A DNA stretch of 64,000 nucleotides from Parablautia sp. Marseille-Q6255 (GCF_951230155.1 NZ_CATNVD010000001.1:186001-250000); one strand, 5' to 3'. Counted from the first letter of the stretch, positions 27,896 through 36,745 are shown. The notes: a model not told the origin generated them from the sequence alone. Program-made: numbers and translations.

Positions 27896-28771
27896 TCAGA
27901 TCAGAAAATGTCCTGCAACTGCCACGATCCCCACTGCGAAGCAGTAGTATGCAAAATACTTAAACTTTTTGTTGCGCACGATGACCAGCATGGTCTTGAT
28001 GCAGATATAGCCGACTGCCGCGGAAAAAAGAGCGCCGACTGCATAGATCCCAATCTGCCCCATCTCGATCGGCTCTGCGATCACATCCTTGATCTCCAGC
28101 ACTGCTGCGCCGAGGATTGCCGGAATCGATAAAATAAAAGAATACTTCACAGCAAATCTCCGGTCAAGGCCGCACAGAATGCAGGTCGCGATCGTTGTCC
28201 CGGAACGGGAAAGTCCCGGAAGTGTCGCAAGTCCCTGTGCCGCTCCGATGATCAGTCCGCTTTTATAGCTGACCTCCTTTGGCTTCTTTTTCCCTTCCTT
28301 TGCCAGATCTGCGATCAGCAGGAGCACACCCGTGATCAGCAGACACAGCCCCGGGATCAGAAGCGTCTCGCTGGCCTGTGTGATCAGATCCTTTCCGAGC
28401 ACGCCGATCAGTCCGGTCGGAATTGTCGATACGATCACGAGCACTACAAATTTACGGTAGCTGTTGTGTACGATCTTTCTGTATTTTAACGATGTTTTAT
28501 GTATCCTGTTCAGGATAAAGGTTTTCAGATTTATGCATATGTCTGCAAACATCAGGACCGCTTCCTTTATCATACTCCAGATATCTTTGCGATACACGAC
28601 AAACACGGCCACCAGTGTACCGAGGTGGAGCATGATATCAAAAAGCATACTGCCCCCCGTCTCTACATTAAAAATATTCTGCAGGATAGCGAGGTGTCCG
28701 GAACTGCTCACCGGAAGGAACTCTGTAATCCCCTGCACGATACCAAGTAAAATTGATTCTATCAGTGTCAT
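27896..28771 (-). CDS. uppP: Undecaprenyl-diphosphate phosphatase UppP (BacA)
   Basis: A 291-residue polytopic membrane enzyme that dephosphorylates C55-PP to recycle the wall lipid carrier. Motifs GITEFLPVSSSGHLAIL (about residues 15-31) and LPGLSRSGTTIATCIL (about 175-190) hold the catalytic Glu, Ser and Arg residues. The ATG at 28771 has GGAGG five bases upstream; the in-frame TTG at 28783 overlaps that site and is rejected. It sits between tepA and ftsK with its own candidate promoter. Confidence 0.96.
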   Translation of the reverse strand: MTLIESILLGIVQGITEFLPVSSSGHLAILQNIFNVETGGSMLFDIMLHLGTLVAVFVVYRKDIWSMIKEAVLMFADICINLKTFILNRIHKTSLKYRKIVHNSYRKFVVLVIVSTIPTGLIGVLGKDLITQASETLLIPGLCLLITGVLLLIADLAKEGKKKPKEVSYKSGLIIGAAQGLATLPGLSRSGTTIATCILCGLDRRFAVKYSFILSIPAILGAAVLEIKDVIAEPIEMGQIGIYAVGALFSAAVGYICIKTMLVIVRNKKFKYFAYYCFAVGIVAVAGHFLI

Positions 28772-28810
28772 AGCTTCCTCCAAATCATATATTTTCGTTG
28801 TCTGTTTTTT

Positions 28811-28839
28811 ATTCTATCATGTTCTTCTGCCTGAAACAA
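28811..28839 (-). promoter_or_regulatory. Candidate sigma-A promoter of uppP
   Basis: Minus-strand TTGTTT (plus 28834-28839), a 17-base spacer and TAGAAT (plus 28811-28816), about 40 bases before the uppP ATG. Both hexamers deviate by one or two positions from consensus. Confidence 0.5.
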
Positions 28840-28863
28840 GGTTTTTTCAAAAGGCAGTATTTT

Positions 28864-28884
28864 GGCAGGGTGTCTCACCCTGCC
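28864..28884. repeat. Perfect hairpin over the tepA stop codon
   Basis: GGCAGGGTG (28864-28872) and CACCCTGCC (28876-28884) are perfectly complementary around a three-base loop that lies at the tepA stop. No T-run follows on the minus strand (AAAATACTGCC follows), so it is not a standard terminator; it may stabilise the mRNA end or be incidental. Confidence 0.6.
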
Positions 28885-29591
28885 TCGATCATGTGGTGCA
28901 GCTTGCAAAGTGCATCACTGATCCCTCCGGTCTCGTCGATCAGTCCCTCCTTTACCGCATCTTCTCCGACCAGGATCGTCCCCAGGTCCTTCGTCAAAAT
29001 CCCGGTATCCAGCATCAGCTCCTCCAGGCGTTCTCTGGTTGCCCGCGAATGATCCGAAATAAAGCCCAGTATCCGATCCTGCATCTGCTGAAAATAATCA
29101 TACGTCTGCGGCGCTCCGATGACCGTTCCGCTCATACGTACCGGATGGATCACCATTGTCCCTGTCTTTACAATAAAAGAATAGTCTGTGGAAACTGCGA
29201 TCGGCACACCGATCGAATGGCTGCCGCCAAGAACAAGAGATACTTTCGGTTTGCTCAAAGAAGCGATCATTTCTGCGATCGCAAGTCCGGCCTCGACATC
29301 GCCTCCTACTGTATTGAGCAGGATCAAAAGTCCTTCTATTTCCGGATTGTCCTCGATCGCCGCCAGCCGCGGAAGTACATGCTCATACTTCGTTGTCTTT
29401 GCATTTGCCGAGAGACATTCGTGTCCTTCAATCTCCCCGATCACACTGAGCAGATGGATATTGTGGCTAAGAGACATCTCTCCCGTCTCCCTGATGGATT
29501 CTCTTTGCTCTTTTTGTTCCTCCCGCTTTTCCTCACGCCGATCCTCTGCTCCTCCCGGTTGCTTTTTCTGCGCCTGATTTGTCTGCCCCAT
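28875..29591 (-). CDS. tepA: TepA/YmfB-type ClpP-like serine protease
   Basis: The 238-residue protein has a Gln/Glu/Arg-rich N-terminal extension (residues 1-about 38) and then a ClpP-fold domain: [34 protein letters not shown] with the candidate nucleophile Ser, and [14 protein letters not shown] with the candidate His. This is the TepA/YmfB group, next to spoIIIE in Bacillus, here one gene away from ftsK. Proposed roles include signal-peptide or membrane-protein degradation. GGAGG precedes the ATG by five bases. Confidence 0.88.
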   Translation of the reverse strand: MGQTNQAQKKQPGGAEDRREEKREEQKEQRESIRETGEMSLSHNIHLLSVIGEIEGHECLSANAKTTKYEHVLPRLAAIEDNPEIEGLLILLNTVGGDVEAGLAIAEMIASLSKPKVSLVLGGSHSIGVPIAVSTDYSFIVKTGTMVIHPVRMSGTVIGAPQTYDYFQQMQDRILGFISDHSRATRERLEELMLDTGILTKDLGTILVGEDAVKEGLIDETGGISDALCKLHHMIEAG

Positions 29592-29655
29592 GGTGCCCTC
29601 CTTACAATATATTTCATACTCTTACTGAGTATTTCCGATTCCGGACAATTCATAC

Positions 29656-29729
29656 GCAAAAATCAAAAAATCCATCCGCATCAGGGCTCCCCAAAGCATA
29701 CGCTTTCGTCCTGCCCGACACGGACGGAT
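29656..29729 (-). terminator. Strong intrinsic terminator after the CFI-box gene
   Basis: Long stem between 29670-about 29687 and about 29711-29729 (ATCCGTCCG pairing with CGGATGGAT, extended by GGGC with GCCC) followed on the minus strand by TTTTTTG and a second T run. It starts seven bases after the stop at 29736. Confidence 0.85.
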
Positions 29730-29735
29730 CACATC

Positions 29736-30503
29736 CTACTGGATAAAATATTCATCTGACAGATGGCGGACCATCTCTTCATAATGCTCCCTGCAGTCCT
29801 CCAGCCTGTCATCCTCGATCATCTCGATACACGGAGCCAGGTACTCCTTCCAGATCAGGCGGTAGATCCCCGCCGGATCCTTTTGCTGATTGATATGCTT
29901 GACGATCGTAGGCGCCACATCGTAATACTCTCCGATCAGCTCCTGTCCATCCGGAAGCGATGCAAGATACGTATCCCGGTAGTCACGCAGGAGCGTCAGC
30001 TCATAGCAGTCGTCGCTCTTTCCGAAAGACTCGCATACCGCTGTTGTGATATAGCAGAATTTCTTGTGGAAACCTTTTTCGATATAATCGAAATCAGCAG
30101 CCTGAAGATTTGATTTCGGAAACTCCCGCTTCCAGGCTTCCAGAAGCTTTTCCGCAAGCGGCTTTGACGAGTTTCCTTTATACTCGAGTACCATCGGGAT
30201 CACAAAAACAGCCATGGTCATATTGAGATCCATCTGCATCTGTTCTCTGCTGTTTTTCCGGCTGCACGCATTCATCTTTTCGACTGCATGCGCCGTCAGT
30301 GCATCCGCCATGTTGATAAGGAACTGCTCCTTGTCGATCACGGAATTGTATCCGTTTTCAATTGCATCAAATGTCGCGACATGCTCCTGATACATCCTCC
30401 GGAACGCATCCGGATAAACATTCCGCTTGAAATATTTCAGCGGCTCTGCGCAGCCATCCAGCAGCTTTGGCATTCCTTCAATTCCGGTCAGATAGTAATT
30501 CAT
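29736..30503 (-). CDS. CFI-box-containing protein, function unknown
   Basis: The 255-residue protein has an all-helical N-terminal region (IDKEQFLINMADALTAHAVEKM; MTMAVFVIPMVLEYKG) and a C-terminal part reading CYITTAVCESFGKSDDCYELTLLRDYRD followed by GEYYDVAPTIVKHI (the first motif spans roughly residues 150-177). That matches the CFI-box pattern (C-F/Y-I-A/T-T-A, then LR.FRD, then YY..SP.I), found at the C-terminus of many uncharacterised proteins. No signal peptide is seen. It follows yebC by five bases and ends at a strong terminator, so it is the last gene of the corC-yebC unit. Function unknown. Confidence 0.8.
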   Translation of the reverse strand: MNYYLTGIEGMPKLLDGCAEPLKYFKRNVYPDAFRRMYQEHVATFDAIENGYNSVIDKEQFLINMADALTAHAVEKMNACSRKNSREQMQMDLNMTMAVFVIPMVLEYKGNSSKPLAEKLLEAWKREFPKSNLQAADFDYIEKGFHKKFCYITTAVCESFGKSDDCYELTLLRDYRDTYLASLPDGQELIGEYYDVAPTIVKHINQQKDPAGIYRLIWKEYLAPCIEMIEDDRLEDCREHYEEMVRHLSDEYFIQ

Positions 30504-30508
30504 CCTGA

Positions 30509-31237
30509 TTATTCCTCCAAGTTGGTATAAACCGCCTGTACGTCATCATCCTCATCAAGAAGATCGAGCGTCCTGTTGAGCTGCTTTAATGCAGTCTCAT
30601 CCGTAAGCGCTACATAGGTCTGCGGGATCATCGTCACTTCTGCGGACGCCATCGGCACTCCCTGCTCCTCCAGAGCCTGACGGACCGTGCTGAAATCATC
30701 CGGAGAGGTCAGGATCTCAAAGCTGTCTTCCTCCTCAGAGAAATCCTCTGCCCCCGCATCCAGTGCCATCATCATCAGATCATCCGCTTCCATGTCGCAT
30801 TCTTCCTTGTCAATGATGATCTGCCCTTTCTGATCAAACATATAGGAGACACAGCCCTGCGTACCAATGCTTCCGCTTCCCTTTGTGAAGGCATTTCTGA
30901 CATTGGAGGCCGTACGGTTTTTATTGTCCGTCAGCGCATCTACGATGATCGCGATGCCGTTCGGTCCGTACCCCTCATATGTAACATACTCATAGTTGAC
31001 GGCTCCAAGCTCTCCCGCCGCCTTCTTGATGCCTCTCTCGATCGTATCGTTGGGCATATTGTTCGCTTTTGCCTTTGCGATGATATCGCGCAGACGGCTG
31101 TTGTTTGCCGGGTCTGATCCGCCCTCTTTTACTGCTACTGCGATCTCACGGCCGATGATCGTAAAAATCTTGCCCTTTGCCGCATCATTTTTTTCCTTTT
31201 TGTGTTTGATATTTGCAAATTTTGAATGTCCTGACAT
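30509..31237 (-). CDS. YebC/PmpR-family protein
   Basis: The 242-residue protein has the standard start [20 protein letters not shown] and blocks [18 protein letters not shown] and [13 protein letters not shown]. The family is annotated as transcriptional regulators; some members were recently tied to translation of proline-rich stretches. The three-domain length is normal. It lies 10 bases after the CorC-like gene and five before the CFI-box gene. Confidence 0.95.
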   Translation of the reverse strand: MSGHSKFANIKHKKEKNDAAKGKIFTIIGREIAVAVKEGGSDPANNSRLRDIIAKAKANNMPNDTIERGIKKAAGELGAVNYEYVTYEGYGPNGIAIIVDALTDNKNRTASNVRNAFTKGSGSIGTQGCVSYMFDQKGQIIIDKEECDMEADDLMMMALDAGAEDFSEEEDSFEILTSPDDFSTVRQALEEQGVPMASAEVTMIPQTYVALTDETALKQLNRTLDLLDEDDDVQAVYTNLEE

Positions 31238-31247
31238 AACTCAAATG

Positions 31248-32528
31248 TCACTCCTCTTCTTTATATTTTGTGATCCGTACAGAACAGATCATTTTATTTT
31301 TCACACTCATGATCTGGAACAGATAGCCGTATGCCACGACCTCCGCCTGCTCTCCGTCCGCCGGGATCCGGTCAAGCCGCGAGATCAAAAGTCCGTTTAA
31401 GGTACCGTAATCCTGATCTGCTTCCTCAAGCAAAAAGCCAAGCGTCTGCGTCACCTCATCAAGCGGCGCCATACCGTCCATCAGATAAGTGCCCTGCGAC
31501 TCTTCATGAATGAGCGGAAGCTCGTTGTCATATTCATCCTGGATATTTCCGACGATCTCCTCCAGAATATCCTCCATCGTGACCAGTCCGGCCGTCTGCC
31601 CGTACTCATCCACGACAATGACCATCTGCAGCTTTTCTGCCTGCATATTGCGGAACAGCACGTCGATCCCCCGCGTCTGCGGAATATAACGCACGCTTCG
31701 CACAAGCCCGCTGATATCCCTGATCAGCCAGTCATCGTACGTCCCCATAGTATGGAACTTCATGGCATCCCGGAAGTGGATCACACCAAGGATATTGTCG
31801 ACACTGTCCTCATATACCGGAAAACGCGATACGGACTCGCCTACCATAAAGCTGATCGCATCGTGCAGATTCATGGCGCCGCTCAAAGCAATAATATTTT
31901 TCCGGTGTGTCATGATATCGCCGGCTTTTTTATCATCCAGTTCAAAGATATTCTGGATCATCTCAGCCTCGCTGGCATTAAACACACCCTGCTCATGACC
32001 TTCATTGACCATCGTGATGATCTCGTCCTCTGTCACCTCCTGCTCCAGAGACTGCGGATCAATGCCAAACAGCCGGATGCAGAGATTGGAAAGAACAGTC
32101 ATCACATATGTAAAAGGCCTCAGTACTGTCATGACCTTATGTGCAAACGCATATCTGCGTACGACTGTGCGCGTCGGATTTTTCCGCCCGGACATCTCCG
32201 GCAGAGAATATCCGGCAAGATAAACCAGCACCATCAAAAGCGCCAGCACTGCCCATTGCACACGTCCGCGCACAAAATGGATGCAGACAGCTCCTGCGCC
32301 CGTACAGATCACCACATGCAGCAGCCATATCGTATGCGAAAGCATCCCCATATGGCTCTTCACCTGCAGGATCGCCCCGGACGGCCGTCCGGCCTCCTCA
32401 AACGCTTCTTCCAGTTCGGCATCTGACGCCGCATCGACTGCGGCGGCAAATGATGTCATAATAAAGTCAATCAGCAGCAGCGCTGCCAGAACGACAGCAC
32501 CTATTATACTGCCCGTGTCACTGTCCAT
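31248..32528 (-). CDS. CNNM/CorC-family membrane protein with CBS pair
   Basis: The 426-residue protein has an N-terminal CNNM domain of about four membrane segments (residues 1-about 140), then FELDDKKAGDIMTHRKNIIAL, the start of a CBS pair (about 190-310) with RFPVYEDSVDNILGVIHFRD and VVIVVDEYGQTAGLVTMEDI, and a C-terminal CorC_HlyC domain. Family members are proposed Mg/Co transport or Na-coupled Mg efflux proteins; haemolysin labels are historical. A near-consensus promoter is 53 bases upstream. It heads a corC-yebC-CFI-box unit. Confidence 0.92.
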   Translation of the reverse strand: MDSDTGSIIGAVVLAALLLIDFIMTSFAAAVDAASDAELEEAFEEAGRPSGAILQVKSHMGMLSHTIWLLHVVICTGAGAVCIHFVRGRVQWAVLALLMVLVYLAGYSLPEMSGRKNPTRTVVRRYAFAHKVMTVLRPFTYVMTVLSNLCIRLFGIDPQSLEQEVTEDEIITMVNEGHEQGVFNASEAEMIQNIFELDDKKAGDIMTHRKNIIALSGAMNLHDAISFMVGESVSRFPVYEDSVDNILGVIHFRDAMKFHTMGTYDDWLIRDISGLVRSVRYIPQTRGIDVLFRNMQAEKLQMVIVVDEYGQTAGLVTMEDILEEIVGNIQDEYDNELPLIHEESQGTYLMDGMAPLDEVTQTLGFLLEEADQDYGTLNGLLISRLDRIPADGEQAEVVAYGYLFQIMSVKNKMICSVRITKYKEEE

Positions 32529-32580
32529 AAAGTATATTACTCTCCTTTTGCCCCTATTGTATCCTCAGGTACGTTATCTC

Positions 32581-32609
32581 AATATATCATTTTCGCTTTC
32601 ATTCGTCAA
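32581..32609 (-). promoter_or_regulatory. Sigma-A promoter of the corC-yebC unit
   Basis: Minus-strand TTGACG (plus 32604-32609), a 17-base spacer and TATATT (plus 32581-32586). It begins 19 bases past the mazF stop at 32628 and so separates the rex-nnr-alr-mazF run from the corC unit. Confidence 0.8.
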
Positions 32610-32627
32610 GTTTTGAAATCCCGGAGA

Positions 32628-32975
32628 CTATGTAAGCAGCTCCAGGCTGACCTGAAGCGCCCGGTCCACGCGCGAAAGCAGTTCCATATCCAGATGGCAC
32701 ACGCGGTCCTTCAGCCGCCTTTTGTCGATCGTACGCAGCTGCTCCAGAAGGATCACAGAATCCTTTACGATCTCATACTTTCCGGCTTCTATCTCCACAT
32801 GGGTCGGCAGCTTCGCCTTATTCATCTTTGATGTGATCGCCGCACAGATCACCGTCGGACTGTGCCGGTTTCCAATGTCATTCTGGATGATCAGCACCGG
32901 ACGTATACCGCCCTGCTCTGATCCGACAACTGGTCTTAAATCTGCATAAAAAATATCTCCTCTTTTAATAACCAC
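32628..32975 (-). CDS. MazF/NdoA-type mRNA interferase
   Basis: The product [20 protein letters not shown]...[12 protein letters not shown] followed by [11 protein letters not shown] is a canonical EndoA/NdoA MazF toxin, a ribonuclease that cuts mRNA at short sites. I chose the GTG at 32975 (GGAG ten bases upstream; 115 residues, the usual length) over the GTG at 33008, which adds 11 atypical residues. In Bacillus an antitoxin gene lies between alr and ndoA; here the 80-odd bases in between encode none. Confidence 0.93.
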   Translation of the reverse strand: MVIKRGDIFYADLRPVVGSEQGGIRPVLIIQNDIGNRHSPTVICAAITSKMNKAKLPTHVEIEAGKYEIVKDSVILLEQLRTIDKRRLKDRVCHLDMELLSRVDRALQVSLELLT

Positions 32976-33089
32976 ACCATTCACACTCCGATACAAGGAT
33001 TTTTTCACTTCATTACCTTAAGTATCTCCCTGTTTCTTCTGTATATTCACTATGGTTATCCTGTTTTTGCAGTCCCGAAAGCAAAAATC

Positions 33090-34232
33090 CTATCGCCCGG
33101 TCTCCCGGCTGCCTCCCGTATACACGCGCGGCACACGCTTGCCGATATTGCAGACGAATTCATACGGGAAACGCCCGGAATCCCGGTCAAGCTCTTCCAG
33201 CGTGATCCCCTCTTTTCCGTCGCGTCCCAGAAGCGTCACCTCATCAAACAGCTGTGCGGGGATATCGGTCACATCAACCATAAACTGATCCATGCAGATC
33301 CTGCCCAGGATCGGCGCGCGTCTTCCATTGATCAGGACACTGCCCCTGCCGCTTAGGCTTCTCGGATATCCGTCCCCGTAGCCGACCGGAACTGTCGCGA
33401 CGACAGTCTGTCTTTTCGCGGTAAAGGTTCCGCCATAGCTTACGTGCGTACCCGGCTGTATGGTCTTTAAGTGGATAATGTGCGATTTCAGGGACATCGC
33501 CGGCACAAGCTTCATCCGGCTCCTGTCTACCTCCTCCGACGGATAGATCCCGTAGATCGTGATCCCGGCCCGCGCCATATCCATATGTGCCTCCGGGATC
33601 TCCAGTATCCCGGCGCTGTTGGAGCAGTGGCGCATAAACCCGTGCACGCCCGCTGCTTCCAGCGTATCGCAAAAGCCAGTGAAGCGGCGGATCTGTTCCT
33701 GCGTAAAATCCTTATCCGCCTCATCTGCTTTTGCAAAATGTGTGAACACGCCCTCCACAGTAAGCTCCTTAAATCCTGCGATCCGCTTTGCCAGATCAGC
33801 TCCCTTTGCATCATCCGAAACGCCAATGCGCGACATCCCTGTATCCACAGCGATATGCACCGGTGCGCAGACGCCGCACGCTCCTGCCGCACGAGCAAAC
33901 TGCTGCGCCATTTCGCAGGAGAACACAGACGGACGGACGCCATGCGCCGCCATCCATGCATAATCCTCTTCAAACGCGTAGCCCAGTATCAGCACCGGCT
34001 TTGTGATCCCCGCCTCCCGCAGGCTTTTTGCCTCCTGCACCGTTGCTACCGCAAAGCCCCATATGTAATCATAGCTCTCTGCCAGTTTTGCGATCGGCAC
34101 TGCGCCATGCCCGTATCCGTCTGTTTTTACAACTGCCATCAGCCTGGCGCTTCCGCACAGATTTTTTTTCATACTGCAAAAATTCTGCGCGATCGCATCC
34201 ATGTCTATATACGCAGTGATCCTTCCGTTCAT
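33090..34232 (-). CDS. alr: Alanine racemase Alr
   Basis: PLP-dependent racemase giving D-alanine for peptidoglycan. The PLP lysine motif AVVKTDGYGHGAVPIA is near residue 35, and the catalytic tyrosine block THVSYGGTFTAKRQTVVATV lies in the second half with PVGYGDGYPRSLSGRGS. I chose the ATG at 34232 (GGGGGG seven bases upstream), which removes eight residues and the overlap with nnr. Length 380 is typical. Confidence 0.96.
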   Translation of the reverse strand: MNGRITAYIDMDAIAQNFCSMKKNLCGSARLMAVVKTDGYGHGAVPIAKLAESYDYIWGFAVATVQEAKSLREAGITKPVLILGYAFEEDYAWMAAHGVRPSVFSCEMAQQFARAAGACGVCAPVHIAVDTGMSRIGVSDDAKGADLAKRIAGFKELTVEGVFTHFAKADEADKDFTQEQIRRFTGFCDTLEAAGVHGFMRHCSNSAGILEIPEAHMDMARAGITIYGIYPSEEVDRSRMKLVPAMSLKSHIIHLKTIQPGTHVSYGGTFTAKRQTVVATVPVGYGDGYPRSLSGRGSVLINGRRAPILGRICMDQFMVDVTDIPAQLFDEVTLLGRDGKEGITLEELDRDSGRFPYEFVCNIGKRVPRVYTGGSRETGR

Positions 34233-34248
34233 CTCGAATCCCCCCTCG

Positions 34249-35754
34249 TCAGTCAAACCTCTGATCTTCCACCTGCTTTAATACAAAACCGATCTCTTCT
34301 GAAATATCCCTCGCGATCATCCCGTATGCGCCTCTCTTTTCCCTCGCAGCATCCCCTGCCAGTCCATGCAGGTATACCCCCAGTGAGGCCGCTTCAAACG
34401 CAGGCATATGCTGGGCCAGAAGCCCGCAGATCACACCTGTAAGGACATCTCCGGAGCCGCCCACAGCCATCCCGCTGTTGCCGGACGTATTCACGTACGC
34501 CTTTTTCCCATCCGAAACCACCGTACGGGCATCCTTCAGCGCACAGATCACGCCGTACTGCTGCGCAAACGATCTGGCAAAGCAGATAATATCATCCAGT
34601 ATCTCCTCTTTTTCACAGCCTGCCAGCCGCATCATCTCGCCAATATGAGGCGTCAGTATCACCGTTGCCTTTGCGCCGTACAAAAGCTCCATACGCCCTG
34701 CCAGCAGGTTCAGCCCGTCTGCATCGATCACAAGCGGACCCGCACAGTGCTCAAGCACGTATTCCAGCATCCGCTCCTGTACAAATCCTGTGCCGAGCCC
34801 GGGTCCGATGCCTACTACATCTGCCCAGGAAAGCGCATCTGAAAGTCCCTCCGGCAGAGCATGCTCCGACTCCCATACCGAAACAACTGCCTCCGGCAGA
34901 TAAAGCTGGACTGCCTGCCTGCTGCTCTTTTGCGTAAACACGCGCACCAGACCACTGCCGCTTCTGTAGGCCGCTTCTGCCGCAAGGCAGGAAGCGCCGC
35001 TCATCCCTTCACTTCCCGCGATCAGAAGCACCTTTCCGTACGTCCCTTTGTTAGAATACGGTTTTCTCGGAGCAATGCCTGCAAGATCCTCCCTCGTATA
35101 GGTAAACACAGAAGGGATACCGCTGTGAAACCGCCCTGCAGTGATCCCAATATCCCTGCACACAACGCTTCCGCAGTTCTGCGTGCCGGGATACAGCACA
35201 TGTCCAAGCTTCCGGTAAGCAAAACTCACCGTCAGATCCGCCTGGATCGCGGTCCCCATGATCCTTCCGGTGTCCGCCCCGACGCCGCTTGGAATATCGA
35301 CCGATACAATGCAGGCATCCTGTTTATTGATCCAGTCGATGACCTGTGCATACGCTCCTTCGATATCGCGCGAAAGCCCGATGCCGAAAACTGCGTCTAC
35401 TATAGTAGTATATTCATGTTCCATGTAATTACTGCTGATTTTTATTCCGCAGTTTTCACATATCTGCCTTTGTATCCGTGTCTCTTCGGACATGGATGCT
35501 TCCCTGCCCGCAAAAGCGACACGGACCGGTATCCCCTGCGCGTCGAGCAGTCTCGCCACCGCAAAGCCGTCCCCTCCATTATTGCCGGAGCCGCAGACGA
35601 CGAGCACACTGCTCAGGTCACAGCCAAACCGGTGCATCTCTTCTACCGTGCACAGTGCAGCCCGCTCCATAAGGACCAGCGATCCGATGCCGACTCTGTG
35701 GATCGTATCATGATCATACTGTCTCATCTGCGCTGCATTTAACAAAAATTCCAT
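34249..35754 (-). CDS. nnr: Bifunctional NAD(P)H-hydrate epimerase/dehydratase
   Basis: The 501-residue protein joins an N-terminal YjeF_N epimerase (residues 1-about 210; VVCGSGNNGGDGFAVARLL, DAVFGIGLSRDIEG) with a C-terminal ADP-dependent dehydratase (about 225-495; KVLLIAGSEGMSGA, VVGIGPGLG, VIDADGLNLLAG, GSGDVLTGVICGLLAQ). Together they repair damaged NAD(P)H hydrates. AGGAG lies five bases before the ATG. It sits between rex and alr. Confidence 0.96.
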   Translation of the reverse strand: MEFLLNAAQMRQYDHDTIHRVGIGSLVLMERAALCTVEEMHRFGCDLSSVLVVCGSGNNGGDGFAVARLLDAQGIPVRVAFAGREASMSEETRIQRQICENCGIKISSNYMEHEYTTIVDAVFGIGLSRDIEGAYAQVIDWINKQDACIVSVDIPSGVGADTGRIMGTAIQADLTVSFAYRKLGHVLYPGTQNCGSVVCRDIGITAGRFHSGIPSVFTYTREDLAGIAPRKPYSNKGTYGKVLLIAGSEGMSGASCLAAEAAYRSGSGLVRVFTQKSSRQAVQLYLPEAVVSVWESEHALPEGLSDALSWADVVGIGPGLGTGFVQERMLEYVLEHCAGPLVIDADGLNLLAGRMELLYGAKATVILTPHIGEMMRLAGCEKEEILDDIICFARSFAQQYGVICALKDARTVVSDGKKAYVNTSGNSGMAVGGSGDVLTGVICGLLAQHMPAFEAASLGVYLHGLAGDAAREKRGAYGMIARDISEEIGFVLKQVEDQRFD

Positions 35755-35834
35755 GGAAGCTCCTTTCCAAATGTTAAGGCCGACCGATCCTGTGACCTGC
35801 CGACCTGTTTGCCCCTTTTTTTCCTGCGATATGC

Positions 35835-36473
35835 CTATTTCTTTTTCTCCAGATGGTTCAGATTATAGGAAAGCTGCATCAGACTTTCTGAGAGATGGAC
35901 ATTTTCGACAACAACGTTTTTCGGAAGCTGCAGATCCGTATGAGCAAAATTCCAGATCGCCCGCACACCGCTTTCTACAAGTACCGGCGCCACCTCCTCC
36001 GCCCCTGTCTTCGGGAGCGTCAGCGCCGCGATCTTTATCTCATTTTCACGGATAAATACCGGCAGCTCATCGACCATACGTATCTCGATCCCTCGCACCG
36101 ATACTCCCCGCAGCGTAGGGTTCACGTCAAAAATACCCTTTACCACAAACCCGCTTTTTTCAAAATTCACATAGTTCGCAAGCGCCTGTCCGAGATTTCC
36201 GGCTCCCACGATGATCATATTGTAGACCTGGTCAAGCCCCAGGATCCTCCCGATCTCACTGTAAAGATACTTGACATTATAGCCGTATCCCTGCTGTCCG
36301 AAGCCTCCGAAGTTGTTCAGATCCTGACGTATCTGAGAGGCTGTCACGTGCATCATATCACTTAGCTCATTTGACGAGATACGCTCTACATTTGCTTCAA
36401 GCAGATCCCCCAGATACCGGTAATACCGGGGCAATCTCTTTATCACGACTTTTGGAATAGAATGTTCGTCCAC
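35835..36473 (-). CDS. rex: Redox-sensing transcriptional repressor Rex
   Basis: Rex binds operators when NAD+/NADH is high and lifts repression of reductive pathways. The winged-helix domain reads RLPRYYRYLGDLLEANVERI and VTASQIRQDLNNFGGFGQQG; the Rossmann domain has IVGAGNLGQALANY. I chose the GTG at 36473 (GGGG seven bases upstream), giving 212 residues as in other Rex proteins; the frame itself is open to 36533. A perfect-consensus promoter overlapped by a Rex-like half-palindrome precedes it. Confidence 0.96.
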   Translation of the reverse strand: MDEHSIPKVVIKRLPRYYRYLGDLLEANVERISSNELSDMMHVTASQIRQDLNNFGGFGQQGYGYNVKYLYSEIGRILGLDQVYNMIIVGAGNLGQALANYVNFEKSGFVVKGIFDVNPTLRGVSVRGIEIRMVDELPVFIRENEIKIAALTLPKTGAEEVAPVLVESGVRAIWNFAHTDLQLPKNVVVENVHLSESLMQLSYNLNHLEKKK

Positions 36474-36554
36474 ATTTTCACCCCTTTTCTCTTTGTGCAC
36501 GATAGCGCCGCCACGTTTCAGACCGCGCATCATCCGTTCGGAAATATCAAAAAT

Positions 36555-36583
36555 ATTATACTAAATTGTGATTTTTCTGTCAA
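36555..36583 (-). promoter_or_regulatory. Perfect-consensus sigma-A promoter of rex with candidate Rex operator
   Basis: Minus-strand TTGACA (plus 36578-36583), 17 bases, TATAAT (plus 36555-36560). The 18-mer TTGACAGAAAAATCACAA (plus 36566-36583) starts at the -35; it keeps TTG and TCACAA of the Rex consensus TTGTGAA-N4-TTCACAA, suggesting autoregulation. Confidence 0.8.
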
Positions 36584-36619
36584 TGACAGTGCGCACGGTT
36601 TTCACTACCCGGTTTCCCC

Positions 36620-36655
36620 AAAAAAACAGTTCTGCCCTCCGCTCAGATCAGAACT
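36620..36655 (-). terminator. Minus-strand terminator-like hairpin upstream of rex
   Basis: On the minus strand AGTTCTG (plus 36649-36655) pairs with CAGAACT (plus 36628-36634), followed by G and a run of T (plus A-run 36620-36626). No minus-strand gene lies immediately upstream, so it may insulate rex from antisense transcription out of the ABC-F locus, or end a short RNA. Confidence 0.5.
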
Positions 36656-36688
36656 CGGATCAGATGCTGCACAGGTTCACTTTAGATA

Positions 36689-36716
36689 TTGTCTTTTTTC
36701 TTTTTTTCGTTATAAT
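36689..36716 (+). promoter_or_regulatory. Sigma-A promoter of the ABC-F gene
   Basis: TTGTCT (36689-36694), a 16-base T-rich spacer and a perfect TATAAT (36711-36716), about 30 bases before the ATG; AAAGGAG ends eight bases before it. The leader is too short for a ribosome-mediated attenuator of the kind seen before some resistance ABC-F genes. Confidence 0.7.
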
Positions 36717-36745
36717 AAAATAGAACTTTCAAAAGGAGAACAGCT

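Noticed and set aside
28864-28884. Hairpin at the tepA stop as an intrinsic terminator
   Set aside because: The stem is perfect but is followed by AAAATACTGCC on the transcript strand, not by Ts.
28464-29759. 431-codon open frame on the plus strand opposite uppP and tepA
   Set aside because: It is antisense to two well-identified genes, its translation is rich in Ser, Arg, His and Cys with no recognisable domain, and no ribosome site fits.
33009-33089. A MazE/EndoAI antitoxin between alr and mazF
   Set aside because: The only ATG in the gap is followed by AAG-TGA; no open frame of useful length exists.
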